The notes beneath the pieces are model-generated. The model saw only the letters and a list, made by a program, of their open reading frames with translations, did not search any database and was not told the origin of the DNA. This document shows positions 10,318-21,875 of a DNA stretch of 64,000 bases, in pieces. The DNA is from Panorpa germanica (Eukaryota > Arthropoda > Insecta > Mecoptera > Panorpidae): NCBI GenBank assembly GCA_963678705.1, contig OY783212.1, positions 8,556,001 to 8,620,000 of the forward strand, in the 5' to 3' direction. Position numbers and translations under genes: made by a program. Numbering within the stretch: the stretch's first letter is position 1; each line of letters opens with the position of its first letter.

Positions 10318-12605
10318 GATATTGATCCCAGGGAACTCGACTCATCGCAGTTCACTGTTGTAAACGATGGAAATGTTCTTACAACATGCTGGAGCTATAG
10401 ACATAGCTTGAGCCAGAGTTGGAGCTGGAGCCGGAAGCTACATACAAAAATGACGGATAGATTTTGTTTGACTTTCACACAATTCCGTCAAAATGTATGA
10501 TAGGAAAGCTTTATAAATAAAGCTTTGAGCTTTTATGGTATTAGAACTTTTCTAAAACTAAAAATAGACTTGACATTAAAGTGGGACATTTCATAATTGT
10601 GGAAATAGAAGTTACAATGTTTTCTCTGCATTATATTTAATTTTTCAGAATTGTATCAGAAGCAGCTGTGTTTGAGTAACATATAAAAAATCCATCAATT
10701 ATGTTCGGGAACTGCAGTCGTAGATTTTTATTTATAATTTTAGAACTATAATCCACATAATCCATTGAAAATATGTATCATTTACATATTTATTTACCAA
10801 AATTATTGCAAAATACGTAAGAAAATTTTTGGTTTTCCATGCTTTTTATCAAAAATTTCTTTTCTGCAGTGTATTTTTTAAATCTAATTTCATTCGATTC
10901 AGTCTGAATTTAAAAAAATTATGGTAATCTTTTCGGTTAATCGAATCGAATTATTTGAAACCCATTTTGGAAATGTTACAGTTCATGGAGAATACTTATA
11001 TTTCAATTATTATTAGTGTCCGTCTGGATGAACACCGAAGTCTACGTAAACTCCTTTTGGACATCCTCTGTGTTCAGTATTGGACATGGAAAAATATGGA
11101 AACCTGCACATTTGCAACCAATCTTTCGGTAAATTGTTCAGTCTTTTCAAATGGTATTGTTTGCAGTGTTCGCCAAAGCTTACTTGTACCATTAATTGCT
11201 TTGCATAAATTAGTTTTAAATTTCAATTGCGAATGTACTTTTACTGAATCGATTCTAATCAGTTTTATAATTGATTATATGTTTCAAGCAGGCAACCATT
11301 GAACTACATGCATATATAACTTTTCACGACATCTTCGTGTGGGTGTGAATTGTGGGACATTGCGCTTGATCAACATGGCCGTTAGATTAAAGGTTGTTCA
11401 CACTATTTGCTGAAATATATGATGCAAATAATTTTATTTCATAAATCCTGATTCCTTTCACATGTGTTAAGTGAACAAAATATTAAATAATATTGTAATA
11501 ATTAACACAAAATTACTTTCATAACAATTAAATGACATAACTTTTTTAATTTGTTATATTAATTTATATTTATCAAATTAATATTTTAGGATTTATTAAT
11601 GTTTATTTTAAAAGTAGGCCAACAGATATCTTGATTATGTATAGTCGTAATAATTTAATGGTTTTAGTAAAATAAACTAATCAATAATAAATTTATACCA
11701 GACAAAATGGGCAAAAAATAAAATGACAGACATTTATAGTGAATTGGAATTAACACAAAACGTCACGACCTCGAATAGGCCACAACTCTGTAAATTTTGC
11801 CTGGATTAATGCCGAATAAAATCATTCTTAAACTACATGGTAAATCATCCTTAAACTACCTTCAGAAAATAGGAAGTTATCACTAAATACAACGATACCC
11901 AAACGATCCTTAAAATTTTGCGGGAGTCGGCCGAACAATCGCCATTTTACTTTGTACTTCTTTTTGATTGATGCAAAAATCGATTGACACTATCAGTTAA
12001 ACGTCTCTTCGGTGATCAGAGCAATATTGGGTGCTCTACCCAAAATAGCAGTAGCCAGAAAATAAAAAAAAGTAACCCTAGCAAAAATGTAACGATTTCG
12101 TTAGCTTGCAGCATTCTAGCAAATCGAATCTTACAAAGTACGTTACAATGTTACGTGAGGGATGAGGGGAGGGAAAGGAGGGGCCTGTGTAGTCCTACTA
12201 GACCATAGTGTACCAAAATTTAATCCGGAACTGTTGGATACAATTAAATTTGGATGGAAACAAAAAATGTTCTTACAAATACCAGTTACCTTGCGACCCG
12301 CATTTTAACTTTGTTATTAGCTATATGTAAGATGGAGAATACGTTGTATTCCAAATGGTTCAATTACAACTATTATTATTCTTTTGAATGATACACAACA
12401 ATATCAACTTCAAAGTTCAACAATACTCATAACTGTTAGTCCAATAACCTTCCTAATGTAAAATATACTCGTACATAAAGTAAGTAAGCTAATTTGAATG
12501 CACTGGTAAATAACATTTAACGAGATAATAGTTTTAACAATGTACTTATAAAACTGTTCTTCCTCGTAATAAAACCATAACGTAAATTAAATGTAATAAA
12601 TGTGA
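10318..12605. other. No gene supported
   Basis: At about 10390-10435 is a short imperfect GGAGCTGGAGCC repeat. The 115-codon frame at 10955-11302 (+) is Cys/Ile-rich with no motif and AT-rich codons. At 12140-12185 a purine-rich run (TTACGTGAGGGATGAGGGGA type) resembles other G-rich patches at 32430 and, inverted, 47980. Confidence 0.4.
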
Positions 12606-12788
12606 GTGAACGTCTTCGCTCGGGTCCGTTACTTGTGCGAGAACGAGAACGCGAACAAGAACTCGAACGTTAGACGATGCGGTACGCCAAACGGGCCAAC
12701 ATTCTCACATCATGTTCTGCAGAGAGTGCAGCTATATGTCTTCTTAGTTTTGCTCTATTTTGGTTTTGGTTCAGCTAACTCTAAGTAA
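12606..12788 (+). other. CpG-rich patch with open frame
   Basis: From 12606 to about 12705 the sequence is unusually rich in CG and GAACG words (GAGAACGAGAACGCGAACAA), an imperfect short tandem. A 60-codon frame (alternative start only, no ATG) spans it. It could be a promoter-proximal patch or simple repeat; coding is not supported. Confidence 0.25.
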
Positions 12789-12840
12789 CAGCAGTGTCGA
12801 CTGTCAAATGTCACATAGTGTGATACTGTACCAGCATCTG

Positions 12841-13519
12841 CATGGGCGTACGCACAGGGGGTAAACCCGATGCAAATCCACTTCAAAATATATCTATGAG
12901 AATGATTGAGGTATGAAACTTCAATCCCAAAATCATCGCATAGTACGCATTACAACACAATTCGCAGCGATACTCTAATTAATCCTCAGTTCCATCTAGT
13001 TATATCAGCTTCCTCTAGCCGTTACCATCACTACCTTTTATTTCTTCTCCACTCATTTGTGATAAATTATACTTTTCAATAAATTATTTCTAGAACAATT
13101 TGTTTTGTAATGAAGTTTGCCGATTTAATCATGCAGTGAAATAGGATCATTATCGACAAGAATAGATTTTGAAAAGTTGCCCACTAGAGTTTTGTAAAAT
13201 TTATTTTGGATAGAATGAAACTGCAGATTTTGCAAATAGGTCATTTACATAGACTTTATATAAATTTATACGGGAAATAAATATAGAATTGAATTTAGGA
13301 TTAAGCATTAAATGAAGATTATACACATACACTAATACAATTTTCTTGCTTTTAATTTAATTTATTTAATTTCTGATGCTAATTTCTGATGGAATCGAAT
13401 CTGATAACACACTTTTAACTGCTTTTTTTGCAATATATAGTAATGCTTCCGGCATCAAATAATGCTTATTTGTCTTCCAGCTTTACTCTCCTCTGGAAAT
13501 TTTTCTGCGGACGCCCATG
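12841..13519. mobile_element. Putative hAT-like non-autonomous element (679 bp)
   Basis: Ends are inverted: CATGGGCGTACGCACAGGGG at the left and (reverse complement) CATGGGCGTCCGCAGAAAAA at the right, matching over about 14 bp with one difference. The interior is AT-rich with no transposase. I could not find an identical 8-bp flank, so superfamily assignment is from end style only. Confidence 0.5.
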
Positions 13520-14672
13520 ACCATTAGTGCACCAGTACCATAGCCGTTGTATACCACAAGCATCACGAAGAAGAATACAATAAGAAGGATCTCACAACTT
13601 TTATTTTCTGTTTTAAAACTCAAGCCGTTCAAACTGTATTAATTTTATAATACACAATAACAAAAACTTTTGCTATCTCAACACTTTTAAAAAGTTTTTT
13701 ATATTTACAACTATGTCTATATCCTAATGTTATATGGATTATATTTTAATAAAAGGAAATGTATATAGGACAAATAGATGAGTTGTCAAATTGTATCTTA
13801 AGATAATGCAAGACAAACTGATCTTTGATCGAAATTTACATAGCTTGCAAAATATGGTTTCTATGCATGGAGCAGCCTGTTAACTCACTTATCTTGATCT
13901 CTACTTATACACATTCCTTTAGTATAATAGCGAAACAACACGAATTGATTAAACCATTAAACACGCATAGTACTTCATATATTCTTCTATATATTCTTCT
14001 ATGAATATAGAAAATGTTGTTTAAATACGGCTAATTGAACAAGTTACTTTCAAACCGGGACCAATATAATTTAACATCGATTTATCGACGTTAAAGATCT
14101 GCTACCTACGCATGCGTAGTTGTAGGTGGTTCATGATTGTATGGCACGGTTCATTTATTGACTGTCATTTGTCTAGTCACCCAATGTTAATGGGGTGTCT
14201 AACATACCAAGGCCAGATCCAGACAGCTAATAAAAACTACTGTACTATACACATATTGTTTTGTATTTAAATGACCTTGATAATATTGATGTCATAGGTG
14301 TAAATATATATACAGGGTTATTGGTAATATATCACGATTCATTTTAAGGGGTTGTTGGGGAGGTCATTAACTATTAAATGACCTATAAAACTTTAGGGTA
14401 AAGCCATTTTCAAAATATTTACAATTTTATTACTTTTTAGAAAAGCACTTATTTTAATTGTATCTTATTTTAATTGCCCGGAACTATGTAAGTTAGTCAA
14501 TTTTTCTAATTTCTTTCGACAAAAATTATGATATTGTGAAAAAAATGTCTATGGAAATTGATCCGAGTAACATTTTAAAAACATCTACAGTTTACTGGTT
14601 ATCCAACATGTTAGAAATTAAATCGGGATTAAGAGGATTATTTTGATTTGCAATTTCAGTGTTTTTTTGCAA
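13520..14672. other. No gene seen
   Basis: Contains a tandem ATATTCTTCTAT doublet at about 13979-14002 and a TATACAGGGTTATTGGTAA word at 14309-14327, like the start of the element at 57533 but without a visible partner end. Confidence 0.45.
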
Positions 14673-14679
14673 GATCATT

Positions 14680-15056
14680 ATACTCATTATAATGGCGCTA
14701 TCGTAAGCCTTGATTTCTTAAAACACTTTTCTCCATCTCTTCCATTGGCCGCCCTTTTCTTCGAATTTACCAGATCTATTTTTATAAAGTTTTGTTGCCT
14801 TTATCTTTTTGTCTCGTCCTAAGTCTTCCCTTTACTCTTGCAACAACTTGTTTCCTTTCCCGAAGTTCCTTATCCGTTTTGTATCGATACATTCTTTTAC
14901 ATGACCTAAACATTGGAGTCTATTCCTTTTGACTTTTGTCATAACGTCGATTTTTGAATATCTGCCATATATTCCATGTTTGTCATTATTCTCCACTGTC
15001 CGTTTTCACATACTGCACTATACATTTTTCGAAAATTTTCCAAAACTTTTCTTTCA
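14680..15056 (-). mobile_element. RTE-like LINE tail (degenerate ORF2 C-terminus)
   Basis: On the minus strand the frame reads ERKVLENFRKMYSAVCENGQ then WRIMTNMEYM.DIQKS, followed after stops and shifts by KRNRLQCLGHVKE. This is the well-known C-terminal block of insect endonuclease-reverse transcriptase ORFs (kvLrkIyGPv...g.WRirtN.ELy... then RRLrW.GHV.RM). The last codons run into ATAGCGCCATTATAATGAG, a short TAATGA-type 3' tail. Many stops make it a pseudogene. It is joined directly to a SINE fragment at about 15057. Confidence 0.8.
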
Positions 15057-15218
15057 CAAATCTGCAACAGAGTGGCGTCATGTATATGGGTAACATCGCA
15101 GCCTTATATATTTTCTTATTATGAGAGCACATAATCAACCCAACCCAGAAACTATAGTGTTTCAAACCGAAGGCAGAACAATCTGACGTTAAAAATAAAT
15201 ACTCTCACCTACTGTGAC
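15057..15218 (-). repeat. tRNA-derived SINE, copy 1 (5' half)
   Basis: Minus-strand sequence starts TCACAGTAGGTGAGAGTATT, has a decayed pol III B box (GTTCTGCCTTCGG), then CTGGGTTGGGTTGATTATG and GCTGCGATGTTACCCATATA, colinear with the 59396-59648 copy. The 3' half of the SINE is missing and the sequence passes straight into the LINE tail on the same strand. Confidence 0.7.
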
Positions 15219-16330
15219 GTTGATTAACAGATTTATAAAAAATATTACTATAGAAAATAATATGTAATACATGACGTAGGCACATATGTCATGAGCTCCT
15301 GGTTTACGAGTATAAAAAAGCAAAAATAGGACAAAGTTAAGTAACAATGAATACATACATAAATAAATATATAAAGATAACATGAATAACCTTCTTGCGT
15401 GATCAAGGTTACACGTGTTCACTTTATAGTAATGTATATTTAATTAAATACGTAAATCCGTAAAACAGGTAAACCTTCAGCTTAATAAACATCGAGAGTG
15501 TTGCATAACGTAGTATTTGTTTTGTAACAAAAGTTATTGTACTAGTTTTGTTTTATTAAATGTTATTTTTATTTTTAATTCATTCATTGAATCATTTATT
15601 ATGCAATTCAACAAAACAAAGAGTTCAGTGTCTTTCAAAATACAGTTTTAATCCGTTACATGGCTAAACGACCAGAGGAGAATTTAGTAAACGGGCAAAT
15701 TAGGATTTCTTGGTTGGGTTGTATTAAAGTCACTCAAAATAAGGTTGTAGCACTCTTGTTAATTTAACACTGCGATACTGTATACAATTTAGTACACAGC
15801 GTTCGTCCTGCTAAATAACTAAGAGACAAAAATTGGAACAAAATTGTCAGTTAATGAGATTCGAAAAAAGTGTTAGATTTATACGTTTAATTTTTCAAAG
15901 TTTCTTTCTTTAGAATTGGGTCATGAACCATAACTGAATTTATATAAATCTTCACTGAATTTGATATTGATCAAGTTGGCTATCAAAAACTCAAGTAGTG
16001 AATTATTTTTATTCAATTCATACTACTACAGAAATTATTAACGATTGAAGTAGCCATTAATGTCTCTTTAATAATGAAAGGGATAAACATGATTGAGTAG
16101 ATAGCATCACTTCCTTCCTTATCTTCTTCACACTACCATAAGCGAATTATCGGTATTGCGTATAGTGTAAAAGAGATGCAAAATCAAACGTTACAGAGCT
16201 GACAGTTGTTGCGGCAACTCATAACGTCGTGATATACAAGGATAAATAAATAAGATTACTTATTATATTCTATTGAGTAATTGAAGTCAACAGATAGTAA
16301 ACGGAAAAATGAAATTAAAATTGTAAATAG
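15219..16330. other. No gene seen
   Basis: AT-rich spacer. The 77-codon minus frame starting at 15422 is an Ile/Leu/Tyr-rich chance frame. Confidence 0.5.
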
Positions 16331-16430
16331 ATATATCTCCGTCAATTTTGGATATTTAATAAAATGAAAACGCTAATATACATTAATTACCAATATTTCA
16401 ATAAATAATTAAAAATCGACTCCTAAGAAA
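16331..16430 (+). repeat. Dispersed repeat family A, copy 2 (3' half)
   Basis: Matches the second half of 4246-4445 and 60075-60279: ATATATCTCCGTCAATTTTG, GGATATTTAATAAAAT, ATATTTCAATAAATAATTAA, ending near TCGACTCCTAAGAAA. The 5' half is absent or too decayed to see. Confidence 0.6.
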
Positions 16431-18960
16431 TCAGTTCTGATCCAAATTCGGCACTGTTCTTACAATTTTTAAACTGCAGTCATGGCGACTAGTTCAACTG
16501 ATTCGAGTCAGCCAGGTTTAGTTCCTAGCGCTGCAAAGAACAATAATATTTCTGTTCTCCTCGAATAAGAACAACCACCTTGTCATTCTGTTGCTCTGTC
16601 ACTTTGTTGCTCTGCTCTAACTCGTACAAGCGTAGTAAACTGTCAACCAGTTAAGTACCTGTTACAGTTAGGATTAGACTCGACTAGACTTGATTCATAG
16701 TCACAGATCTAGTTACCATTCTGTTGTTTTAGAAGATCGGGTTATGTCATTGTTTTTCATTTGATCATGTAACAACAAAAAAAATAACAACAATAAAATA
16801 GAAAAGACAGAAAGAAAGAAAGACTAAGCGTTTCACTTGGTTTCAAAGTAACCGTAAATAGTATTTTAACAAGTAAATGAATTAACTTGTTGTTAAATGT
16901 ACGAGTATTAACAGCTCATTTAATTAAATTATTATCAACAGTTATTGTCATTCTTTGAACGTAGTTTATATAGTTCAAATTACGAGAGTTCGGCGGCGAT
17001 TCATACTTAAAACAAGTTGTGGGGTATAAACTGCCGATATAACTAAAAAGCACTGACTCAATTATTTTTCTATAACGTATATAGAAACGAATAAGATAAA
17101 ATTCATTATCGTATTATAGATTTATACTGCTCTTATAACCTCTTTTAAGTATAAGTCGTCACCGAACTATCGTGATTTGGACTATATTTGTGTTATGCAA
17201 TAACACAGCTGATGATAACATTTCTATATAACTTATTCTTGTAAAATGTGTTACTATAATTTAATAATTCCTTTACAAGTAGTTATTTTATTATTACTAT
17301 TGGTGATAAAATATATAAGCTTAGTATCACTTTAACCATTGAACTGAAAGGGTTGAAGAGGTAGTTGTGAAAGTTCAAATTAATTTTATAATTTTATAGG
17401 CGGGATAGAAATAGTTACATATTGTATAAAACATTTTCACGATTAATGGATTTATACCTGGTATAAGTTTTATAACAGGTTTATTTGTAAGACGGTATAA
17501 GTTAAAGTAAAATTATTTGACCATGCACTATATTGTCTTGTCCAACTTTGTGGGAATAATCTTGTTTTACAACATATAAAATGATTCATTCTTCAGAGAA
17601 TACTGCGACAATTTAGAACTTTGAAGTATCTTTATTTCAAAAATTACCTTGTAATTAAAATATTTTTAATATTACCATTAGTCATAAAATCAGTTACAGA
17701 GACTAAATGCTGAATTAACTGGAATTCATCAATAAATGTACTTCCTTGTACATAGAAAAATAGAGAACAATTGAATTAAATGAATGAAATAATTCATGCA
17801 GGAAACTTAAAACGATGTATTGACGTCAGCCGTATAACATTTGCATATATGTATACATAAAACAATTTTGACGAACAACAGCACGTATAATGATAACCAG
17901 AGTCAGCGCCGGCTTTAACGCCTAGGTTAGCGCTAGCGCTCAGGGATGGACGGAAAGTTCTGAATTTTAAAATCAGAAAAATTATTTATGTGTGTCTTGT
18001 TCTGTAAGAATATTGACTTCCAAAACTTATTCATGAACCTTATTTTTAATTTTACTTGATTTGTTAACTATCTATTGTCTCTTTAATCTATTGCATTTTT
18101 GGTAGTTCACCAAATATGCAAGTGGATTTGGATGAGGTTGAAGTCGGTTTCAGTATTTTCCACTACGTATCGGTATGAGATCTATGACGGATGGTACGTA
18201 AAAGTCGTTTCTTATTAGGAATTGAAAACATTCATAAAATAAAAGTGAAATAAAAGTGGTCTAAAAGTAGGCCACTGGTTTTTCTCCAGCTGCACTCACC
18301 TGAAATTCAATTCCATCAGGAGTAAATATGTATAATCTACATTGAAATGAGGTGAGTGGGCAAACTAGAATCCATTGCACCATCATTATAGTATCTCCAA
18401 ATGTTTCCAAGAAAAAAAATTGCTAAGAACCGTGCAGTACTTCACTGATGATTTAACATTTAAGTGATCTTCAACGCATACATCATTATTAATTTAAAGA
18501 TAATGATGCAAACGGCACGGATTTATTTTGCACAATTTAAATTAAACTCTTTTATGATAAAATTACATGAAATATCGCTGACGCATTTAAATAAACCAAT
18601 ATTTGTTCTGTATACGTTTAAACAACAATATAGTAATTAGTACGGTGTAGACTTCATTTCACCTTCTAACTGCTTAAGCAGACATTAATTAAAATTTGAA
18701 ACAAGTAACTTTATTATTAAATATTTGTAAGCCAATCACAAAACTGCTTTTGATAAAATCTTCTGTACTAGACAGAGTTAAGTATATTTTAGAAAAGATG
18801 TATTATAGAATAGAGAGGCGTTGTATCGCTGATTGAACATCTGTAAACGCGCCTTCTCTATTATTTTACTTATTATAGCTTGACCAGGAAGTGGCTACTA
18901 TACCATATGATCTACCGAAATATTAAGGTTACCTTTATGATTCTTAAAATGTGTAGTCCG
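16431..18960. other. No gene seen
   Basis: AT-rich. Single items: a (GAAA)n run near 16810-16825, a CRE at 17821-17828, and a perfect 12-bp palindrome AGCGCTAGCGCT at 17929-17940 in a small CpG patch. Confidence 0.45.
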
Positions 18961-19069
18961 TTTCATTCAGGCAAGTTAACATCTGTGGTCTATGTCAATG
19001 CACAGATGGGAAATTGTCTTGAAATGCAGTATCACAATTGGTAACTTGATACAAGCAAATTACAAGGGA

Positions 19070-19365
19070 TATTTTCTACATCTTATATAGATATTGCTTA
19101 CAGTTTCACACTTGCTAGATTACTACAAGGTAATTAAAGTGTTACATTGCGTGACATTTTTCTCCATTGGGTAACCACTATTATAGCTAGAGACGTATCG
19201 CCAGATAGTATGTTTGTCTTCGGGTAACTAATATGTTTAGTCTCAGTCCGCCTCTGGTAATAGGTTCCTATAAGCATCTCCATTTTCAAATTCCAGGTTA
19301 ATTTTGTACATCTTACATACACTTGTAACACAGAGTTGCTTCACACTTGCTAGCTTGCTACAAAC
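19070..19365 (-). repeat. Repeat family B, two copies in the same orientation
   Basis: On the minus strand GTAGCAAGCTAGCAAGTGTG (19312-19365 block) and GTAGTAATCTAGCAAGTGTG (19070-19130 block) start two related units that continue through AAGATGTACAAAATT and AAGATGTAGAAAATA respectively. A more decayed third unit may follow at about 19000-19060. A further copy lies at 48811-48870 on the plus strand. Confidence 0.55.
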
Positions 19366-19651
19366 TAATTTTAAAATTCATGTTCTATTGTATAGAATAA
19401 ATATAGAATAATTTTCGATCAATTCATACAATTTCACTTGTGGCAAAAAATGGCAACATTTCGTCTAAAAATCTTAGTCATATGACTATTTTACAGTACT
19501 CGACATAACTTATTTTACTCAAAATCGTAAATAAATTGAATATGTTAGACATAATCATATATTAAAAAAATATGTTCAAATAAAAATAAATATTTAAGCA
19601 GTGTGTCGTTTGCATTTCGTACTCTGTACTTGTTTGGTGTTGGTTTAGTGT

Positions 19652-19740
19652 TGACGTCATAGTTTTGACGTTGGCATATTTTCAATGACGTCATATGTAT
19701 TATAAATGTTTACACAACCGACGTTACTGGCACAGAGCAT
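19652..19740 (+). promoter_or_regulatory. CRE-CRE-TATA promoter-like site
   Basis: Two perfect TGACGTCA palindromes at 19652-19659 and 19686-19693, a half site TTGACGTT between them, then TATAAATG at 19701-19708. The expected start would lie near 19730 (GGCACAGAGC). TGACGTCA binds CREB/ATF-type bZIP factors. The first ATG downstream (about 19760) opens only 12 codons, so no product can be named. The arrangement may be chance; orientation follows the TATA word. Confidence 0.3.
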
Positions 19741-20893
19741 AGAAACCACACCACAAAACATGGCAGTAGACATACATCATAAAATACTGAACACATAAAA
19801 CATTTCTATGAAGGAATATCTACTTGTTATGTGTGCTTGTTTATTTACGGACAGAAAATGTTATTTGTGGTTCGTACTATACGCGTAATTCTTAATTCAT
19901 GAAAATGGAATGTCACATGACTAGGCCGTAAAGGAAACTCACTTACATATGTATGTACATTAAAGGAAAGATATTATATTTTCAAAAAATATAGTGTATG
20001 ATCGACTGATAACTTTCTTATAGCTGTTACTATAAAATAAATGTAAACTAGTAATACTTTAATTAGCTTGTCGTAAGCTAGCAAATGTAATTCTTGCAAG
20101 AGAATTTTTATATGAGAAAGAAAAAAATAATCTTGAAATTAGCTTGCGGGAAGATAGCAAAATATGTTCCACCTGAGTATCGCAATGTTTAAAATAAAAA
20201 TAAAAAATTACTTATTTAAATTGTTGGTTATTGTACCCTATATTTTATTGCACAGCATAATGCGTCACTGGATAGAATATCTTTCAGAATTGAATAGCAA
20301 AAAGAGTAGCTTATTTTAAATTAATAAACAGACACTTGAATGCTTTTGCAGAAAATTCTTGTGTAAAGCTTAAAAGCTTTCTTCGATTCATTTCTAAAGG
20401 AGGTATTAGGTTGCGATTATTACATTCGCGACTATTGCGTATGTGTCGTTGAATATTTGCAAAGGTTACGCATAGGTCATAAGTTTAGAGTACAGCGTAT
20501 ACTCTGGAAGTATTTTCATTTGTAATGTTTTTTGTTTATTTTATAAAGTGAAACGCAGCAGAAGTTACGGTCTTTGTAAATCTAAGATAGTTGTAGGTCG
20601 TGGGTGTCCTGAGATAGGAGCCAACACCAAGCATATGCTTTGGATGATTTTCCCTCACCTTGGATACCGAAATGTATACACTACACCATATCACTCTATA
20701 AGTTCGCAGGATGATATATAGATGGTGCCACTATTGACAAAATCCATATAATCTTTAGATAGTACCAATCCTTAAGCGATATGTGTTAAAATTTCATGAC
20801 ATTCTGACTATTAGTTTACAAGTAAGAGTTGTTTAGTGATGATACTTTAGTAACTTTCAAAATAATGGGAAAATATGAATTTCGTGTATTGAT
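19741..20893. other. No gene seen
   Basis: AT-rich spacer up to the left target copy (AAAGCATT, 20894-20901) of the LINE. Confidence 0.5.
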
Positions 20894-20901
20894 AAAGCAT
20901 T

Positions 20902-21359
20902 GCAAAAATTAACAAAAGTCAGTTAAAAGAAAGAGATTGTTATATGTTACATCCAAATTTAAGTAAGAAAAGATGGTTTAGAAATGAGTCCCGCAAAATT
21001 ATATCAACTATAATCAGAATCAAAAGTGGCTATTGTAAAACTCCAGCTCACATGTACAAAATTAAAATTTAAATCTGACGATAGATGTCAATGTGGTGAA
21101 GAAGGAACTTTGGATCATATCATATTTGAATGCATAAATTATAGTTTAGAAAGATCAAAATTCAATAGTGAAATTTTAGATGTGATTAAAATTTTCCCTG
21201 TTAATACTATATTTTTGTTAAGTGATTGAAAATTAATTAGCGAATTATTTAAATATTTAGAAATTTATAAAATAGAATTATAAAATGTTAAATATGTATA
21301 AAAAATGTTTGATAGTGGTTATAACGAATAAAAGTCAAGGCAAATAAATAAATAAAAAA
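20902..21359 (+). mobile_element. 5'-truncated LINE (I/Jockey/R1-type), copy 2
   Basis: Encodes an open ORF2 tail: NKSQLKERDCYMLHPNLSKK, RWFRNESRKIISTIIRIKSG, then CQCGEEGTLDHIIFEC and a stop after IFLLSD at about 21229. Near the motif the reading shifts frame once (the ATG at 21026 opens the downstream frame), so it is dead. The 3' UTR ends in (AAAT)n and poly-A at about 21359. AAAGCATT occurs at 20894-20901 and 21360-21367 and may be the target duplication, partly overlapping the A tail. It extends about 40 bp further 5' than the copy at 4825. Confidence 0.85.
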
Positions 21360-21362
21360 AAA

Positions 21363-21830
21363 GCATTTTAATGGGAAATACCGAGTATATTTTAACAAAA
21401 TGGTAAAATTAATTCTGGATTAATTTTTCCTGTTAATACTATATTTTTGTTAACTGATTGAAAATTAATTAGTGAATTATTTAAATATTTATAAATTTAT
21501 AAAATAGAATTATAAAATGTTAAATATGTATAAAAAATGTTTGATAGTGGCTATAACCAATAAAAGTCAAGGCAAATAAATAAATTAAAAAAAAAAGCAT
21601 TTTAATGGGAAATACCGAGTATATTTTAACAAAATGGTAAAATTAATTCTGGATTAATTTTTCCTGTTAATACTATATTTTTGTTAACTGATTGAAAATT
21701 AATTAGTGAATTATTTAAATATTTATAAATTTATAAAATAGAATTATAAAATGTTAAATATGTATAAAAAATGTTTGATAGTGGCTATAACCAATAAAAG
21801 TCAAGGCAAATAAATAAATTAAAAAAAAAA
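21363..21830 (+). repeat. 234-bp tandem repeat of LINE 3' end plus flank
   Basis: Two complete 234-bp units (21363-21596 and 21597-21830) follow the LINE. Each holds about 55-60 bp of 3' flank (GCATTTTAATGGGAAATACC to GGTAAAATTAATTCTGGATT) and then the LINE 3' UTR from TTTTTCCTGTTAATAC to its A tail. By eye the two units are identical. Both differ together from the parental LINE (TTAACTGATTG for TTAAGTGATTG; ATAACCAATAAAAG for ATAACGAATAAAAG; AAATTAAAAAA tail). A partial flank copy follows at 21831-21875. The junction shows GATTA microhomology. Confidence 0.9.
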
Positions 21831-21875
21831 GCATTTTAATGGGAAATACCGAGTATATTTTAACAAAATGGTAAA

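Noticed and set aside
10955..11302. 115-codon plus-strand frame
   Set aside because: AT-driven codons, no motif, no start or splice context; consistent with a chance frame or very old repeat.
14309..14327. TATACAGGGTTATTGG word as the start of an element like 57533
   Set aside because: No inverted partner or alignable interior within 600 bp.
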